Shown here piece by piece: positions 61,212 to 64,000 of a stretch of 64,000 nt of DNA (positions are counted from its first letter, which is position 1; every line of letters starts with the position of its first letter). The stretch is from NCBI GenBank assembly GCA_016185065.1, contig JACPOL010000008.1, positions 681,985 through 745,984 on the forward strand, given 5' to 3'. The notes below the pieces were generated by a model that did no database searches, was not told the origin of the DNA, and saw nothing but the letters and a program-made list of their open reading frames with translations. The DNA is from Chlamydiales bacterium. GTDB taxonomy: Bacteria; Chlamydiota; Chlamydiia; Chlamydiales; Rhabdochlamydiaceae. A program made the translations under genes and the position numbers.

Positions 61212-62417
61212 TCAGGTTTCTACAGGTTTTCTCCTCCAGATCCATAGAAAGAGTAGATAGGCCAGGAACATCCCGGCGCTTGCTACCGTGATCGGAAGAT
61301 GAGGATAAAGAGCCACGACAGAACCTGAAAAGAGTGGAGCAATTCCGATTGCTGCCCACTGTATCGAGCTGTGTACACCTAAAATTTCTCCTTGAGCCTC
61401 TTTTGAAGTCAGATCCGAGACGATCGTCGATGCTGTAGGAAAAATAAAAGATTCAAATAGAGCAAGAAGCGGCAGTAAGAGGAAGAGGTAGAACGAGGTA
61501 TGCACAAGCAGCATCAGAGGAAGCACCAGACCAAGTCCCAAAAGAGCGCCTCTTAAAAGAGCCTGAGGAGAAAATCTTTTAAGGAAGGGACGTATAAATA
61601 CTCCTTGAGAGAGAGCTACCCAGATCCCCACCCACGCGTAGAAATAGCCGATCTGCTGCTGATTGAAATCGAGCCGTCTGATTAAAAAAAGTGCTGAGAA
61701 CTCTGTAAAAAAGCCCCATCCGAAAGAGAAGATGAACATCACTAAAAAAATTCCACGCAGCTTTGGATGAGAGAAGGCTTTTTTAAGATCCTCAAAGCCC
61801 GCCATAAAGTTTATTTTTCGAATCTGCGCAACCGGCAGCGTCTCTTTTACCGCCAGCAAGAGCCAAATGAGATTAACCAGACAGAGCGCCGCTGCAAAAC
61901 AGAGTGGCATCGCCCCTCTCCAGAGATCGGGAGTCGCAAGCTGCCCTCCAAAGTAGGGCCCCAGAATAAATCCCGCTCCCCACGCCATGCCGATGAGTCC
62001 AAAATTTTTCGCCTTATCTTCGCTGCTAGAATCCACAACCATCGACTGCGCAATCGAAAAGTTGCCCGCCGCCACTCCCGAGACAATTCTAGAGAAGAGA
62101 AAGAGAAAAATACTCTGAGACCAGAGGCTAACAACCCCTAAGATATAACCGAAAAAAGCAAGAACAAGCGTTGCCAGGAGAACCTTCTTCCTTCCCTTGC
62201 GGTCTGAGAGAGCGCCGAGAATCGGCCCCCCAAAAAATTGCCCCATACAGAAGCAGGAGACCAGAAGACCAAAGACCCACCCGCGCGTTGCAACCGACGC
62301 CTCCACCGGCATCATCCCGCCATCCGCCTGCATGATAAGCATGCCGAGCATCGGAAAGACGAGGCCAAAGCCAAGACTATCGATAAAAACAGTAAGTAGT
62401 AGAGGAAGAAAACGCAT
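61212..62417 (-). CDS. MFS transporter (TetA/multidrug-type)
   Basis: This is a 401-residue permease with twelve membrane segments. It has the drug:H+ antiporter start LLLTVFIDSLGFGLVFPMLG, the loop GALSDRKGRKKVLL between helices 2 and 3, and RIVSGVAAGNFSIAQSMVVD with GAGFILGPYFGG in the middle (motif C-like). This is the TetA-like branch, which in obligate intracellular bacteria often carries substrates other than drugs. The substrate is unknown. It ends 76 bases upstream of the UPF0158-like start on the same strand. Confidence 0.87.
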   Translation of the reverse strand: MRFLPLLLTVFIDSLGFGLVFPMLGMLIMQADGGMMPVEASVATRGWVFGLLVSCFCMGQFFGGPILGALSDRKGRKKVLLATLVLAFFGYILGVVSLWSQSIFLFLFSRIVSGVAAGNFSIAQSMVVDSSSEDKAKNFGLIGMAWGAGFILGPYFGGQLATPDLWRGAMPLCFAAALCLVNLIWLLLAVKETLPVAQIRKINFMAGFEDLKKAFSHPKLRGIFLVMFIFSFGWGFFTEFSALFLIRRLDFNQQQIGYFYAWVGIWVALSQGVFIRPFLKRFSPQALLRGALLGLGLVLPLMLLVHTSFYLFLLLPLLALFESFIFPTASTIVSDLTSKEAQGEILGVHSSIQWAAIGIAPLFSGSVVALYPHLPITVASAGMFLAYLLFLWIWRRKPVET

Positions 62418-62619
62418 GTTAAAAAAACCATCAATTTTGGCGGTAAGTTTAGATCCTAGAGAAATTATTGAAAAGGAAATGGCTGCGCAAAAAATAATTT
62501 AAGAATTGTCTTTCAAACACTTTTTTGCTCTAATGCTCCCTCTTCAGAAAGGCTTTTCTAACTTTTTTGAAGAACGCTACGCGCAAAACGACACGACACA
62601 AATACGATGGAGATCTAGT

Positions 62620-64000
62620 ATGGCAGCACCAGCAGCAGGAGTACCAGCAGCACCCGCAAACATCTATACTCACAACTTCACAGAAGAGCTCGTCGCTCTC
62701 TTCATCGCTGCGGAAGACCAGAATCTCTTTACAAAGGCCTGCGCCTACGCCCTCCTCTTTTTTGCAGCCATCCCCCTCGTCGTCTCCTTCGTCGGCAACT
62801 ACTTCCTCTATAGATTTGTTGAAGAGTACACCGGTCAAAGAGCTCTTGAAAAACAGAGAGCGCTTCCCGCTCCCGTGCCCCCACTTGCTGCTCCCCCTCC
62901 AGGCCTTGGAGCCGCTGCTCCCCTCATCGATCAAGCAGGTCTCGATGCCCTGCGCTTGCAACTCCAAAATGCACTTGATGCTGAAGCCCGCCTCCGAGCC
63001 GCTCAGCAGGCTGAGAGACAACAGCTCATCACCCTTGCATTAGGTCATGTGCCACAAGCTCAAGTCACTATCGCAGACATCGAAGATGCAATTAGGCAAA
63101 CCAAAGCTAGACTTGCTGATGCAGTTAGAAATTACGAAGTCATTAACCAAGAAGCATTCAACGAGCTACCTCAAAACCTTCAAATAGAAGTAGCCACAGG
63201 CGCTCGCTCCCTCATCACCGACTACAGAGAGTCTCGAGAGCGCGCCGCAAAAATGGGCGCAGATCTCGCCACTGCGCGTGCACGCGTCCAACAACTAGAA
63301 ACTCAGCTTGCCGCAGCTCAAGAAGCTGGCAGAGCCTCTGCTGATGAAGCTGCACAGCTCCAGCAGCAGATTGCGCAATTTCAAGCAGCTCAAAGAGCTG
63401 CTGTCGAGCAAGCAGACAAAGACAGAGCTGCCATCGAAAAACTCACTGCCGATCTTGCCGCTGCAAATAATGCTGGCGTAGCCTCTGCTGGTAGAGTAGA
63501 GGAGCTCGAGCGAGAGCTCGCTCAACTCAGACAAGCTCAAACTGCCGCAGAAAGAACTGCTGCCGAGCAAGCTGACAAAGACAGAGCTGCCATCGAAAAG
63601 CTCACTGCCGATCTTGCCGCTGCAAATAAAGCTGGCGGTACCTCTGCTGAAGAAGCTGCACAGCTTAGAAACCAGATCGCAGAACTCCTAGCCGCTCAAG
63701 AAGCTGCTGTTAGAAAAGCCGCAGAAGACCTAGCTGCTATCGAAAAACTCACTGCTGAACTTGCCGCTGCAAATAAAGCTGGCGAAACCTCTGCTAGTAG
63801 AATAGAGGAGCTCGAGCAAGAGCTTACTCAACTCAAAGCTGCTCAAGCAGCTGCTGCCAGGAAAGCTGGCGAAGACCAAGTCAGAATCGAGGAGCTTACT
63901 GCTCAGCTTGGTGAAGCTCAGACTGCCGCTGCTAGAAAAGCCGCAGAAGACCTAGCTGCTATCAAAAAACTCCAAGAGACTCTGGAAAGTGCTACTGATA
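62620..64000 (+). CDS. Membrane-anchored Ala-rich coiled-coil repeat protein (3' end outside window)
   Basis: A frame from ATG 62620 stays open to the window end (at least 460 residues). After a hydrophilic start and a single hydrophobic segment (about residues 41-64, containing LLFFAAIPLVVSFVG), the protein is an Ala/Gln/Glu-rich coiled coil. From about residue 260 it consists of repeated units: IEKLTADLAAANKAG occurs three times and EELERELAQL-type segments alternate. The units are close at DNA level too, so the repeats are recent. GGAGAT lies 6-10 bases before the ATG. Such proteins act as inclusion-membrane tethers or filaments in Chlamydiae, but the role is inferred. Confidence 0.75.
   Translation, partial: MAAPAAGVPAAPANIYTHNFTEELVALFIAAEDQNLFTKACAYALLFFAAIPLVVSFVGNYFLYRFVEEYTGQRALEKQRALPAPVPPLAAPPPGLGAAAPLIDQAGLDALRLQLQNALDAEARLRAAQQAERQQLITLALGHVPQAQVTIADIEDAIRQTKARLADAVRNYEVINQEAFNELPQNLQIEVATGARSLITDYRESRERAAKMGADLATARARVQQLETQLAAAQEAGRASADEAAQLQQQIAQFQAAQRAAVEQADKDRAAIEKLTADLAAANNAGVASAGRVEELERELAQLRQAQTAAERTAAEQADKDRAAIEKLTADLAAANKAGGTSAEEAAQLRNQIAELLAAQEAAVRKAAEDLAAIEKLTAELAAANKAGETSASRIEELEQELTQLKAAQAAAARKAGEDQVRIEELTAQLGEAQTAAARKAAEDLAAIKKLQETLESATD

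Noticed and set aside
62530..63570. Leftward open frames and a short rightward frame from 62567
   Set aside because: They are shadows of the repetitive coiled-coil gene, which is open to the window end in another frame and has ribosome-binding sequence and domain logic.

Overview
The gene content points to an environmental (amoeba- or arthropod-type) member of the Chlamydiae rather than a Chlamydiaceae pathogen. From memory of Chlamydia trachomatis gene order, two blocks are recognisable. One is lysS/cysS/aas, then nudix-fabF-rsfS, miaA-rsbV, ftsQ-murC-murG-ftsW-LysM-murD-mraY-murF, groEL3 and a metallophosphoesterase. The other is dnaX-ybaB-ptsI-ptsH, comEC, fused E1 alpha/beta dehydrogenase and ftsK-yycJ. 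Features unlike Chlamydiaceae are a murC not fused to ddl, a type III glutamine synthetase, an NDH-2 type NADH dehydrogenase, and several large genes of effector or inclusion-membrane type.

Layout. 1-8.5 kb: 3' end of lysS, an MFS permease, an F-box/LRR-like gene between two copies of a 159-bp repeat, then cysS and a three-domain acyltransferase-ACP-ligase on the minus strand. 8.5-11.3 kb: two small basic proteins and a possible cysteine-protease effector. 11.3-19.7 kb: a minus-strand run (bioY, a glycosyltransferase-like gene, nudix, fabF, rsfS, nadD, glnA type III, miaA, rsbV-like, khpA). 19.8-20.5 kb: an Inc-like protein. 20.5-29.7 kb: the tightly overlapped minus-strand cell-wall/division cluster. 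29.7-39.8 kb (plus strand): tRNA-Cys, rsmI, groEL3, a GT9 glycosyltransferase, a small basic protein, a large unknown protein, an orphan HigA-like regulator, a phosphoesterase, a YkgJ-type protein, a phosphohexomutase and a secreted protein. 40.5-47.7 kb: pgpH-like HD protein, dnaX, ybaB, and the regulatory PTS genes hprK-ptsH-ptsI. 47.9-57.9 kb: ndh, comEC, tRNA-His, uppP, ftsK, a small membrane protein, a receiver/metallo-beta-lactamase fusion, yycJ and a small helical protein. 57.9-64 kb: E1 alpha/beta fusion, a UPF0158-like AT-hook protein, an MFS permease, and an Ala-rich coiled-coil membrane protein that runs off the window.

Much of the biology shown is the peptidoglycan precursor pathway (murC, murD, murF, mraY, murG, uppP) with division proteins ftsQ, ftsW and ftsK and a LysM protein. 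A second theme is regulation without transport: HPr, EI and HPr kinase occur without any PTS permease in view.

The most unusual property is the intergenic DNA. Nearly every larger gap holds a long inverted repeat, from at least six unrelated families. Several of these carry the stop codon of the upstream gene and an AGG-type ribosome-binding sequence just before the start of the next gene. No CRISPR array, rRNA, transposase or prophage was seen.
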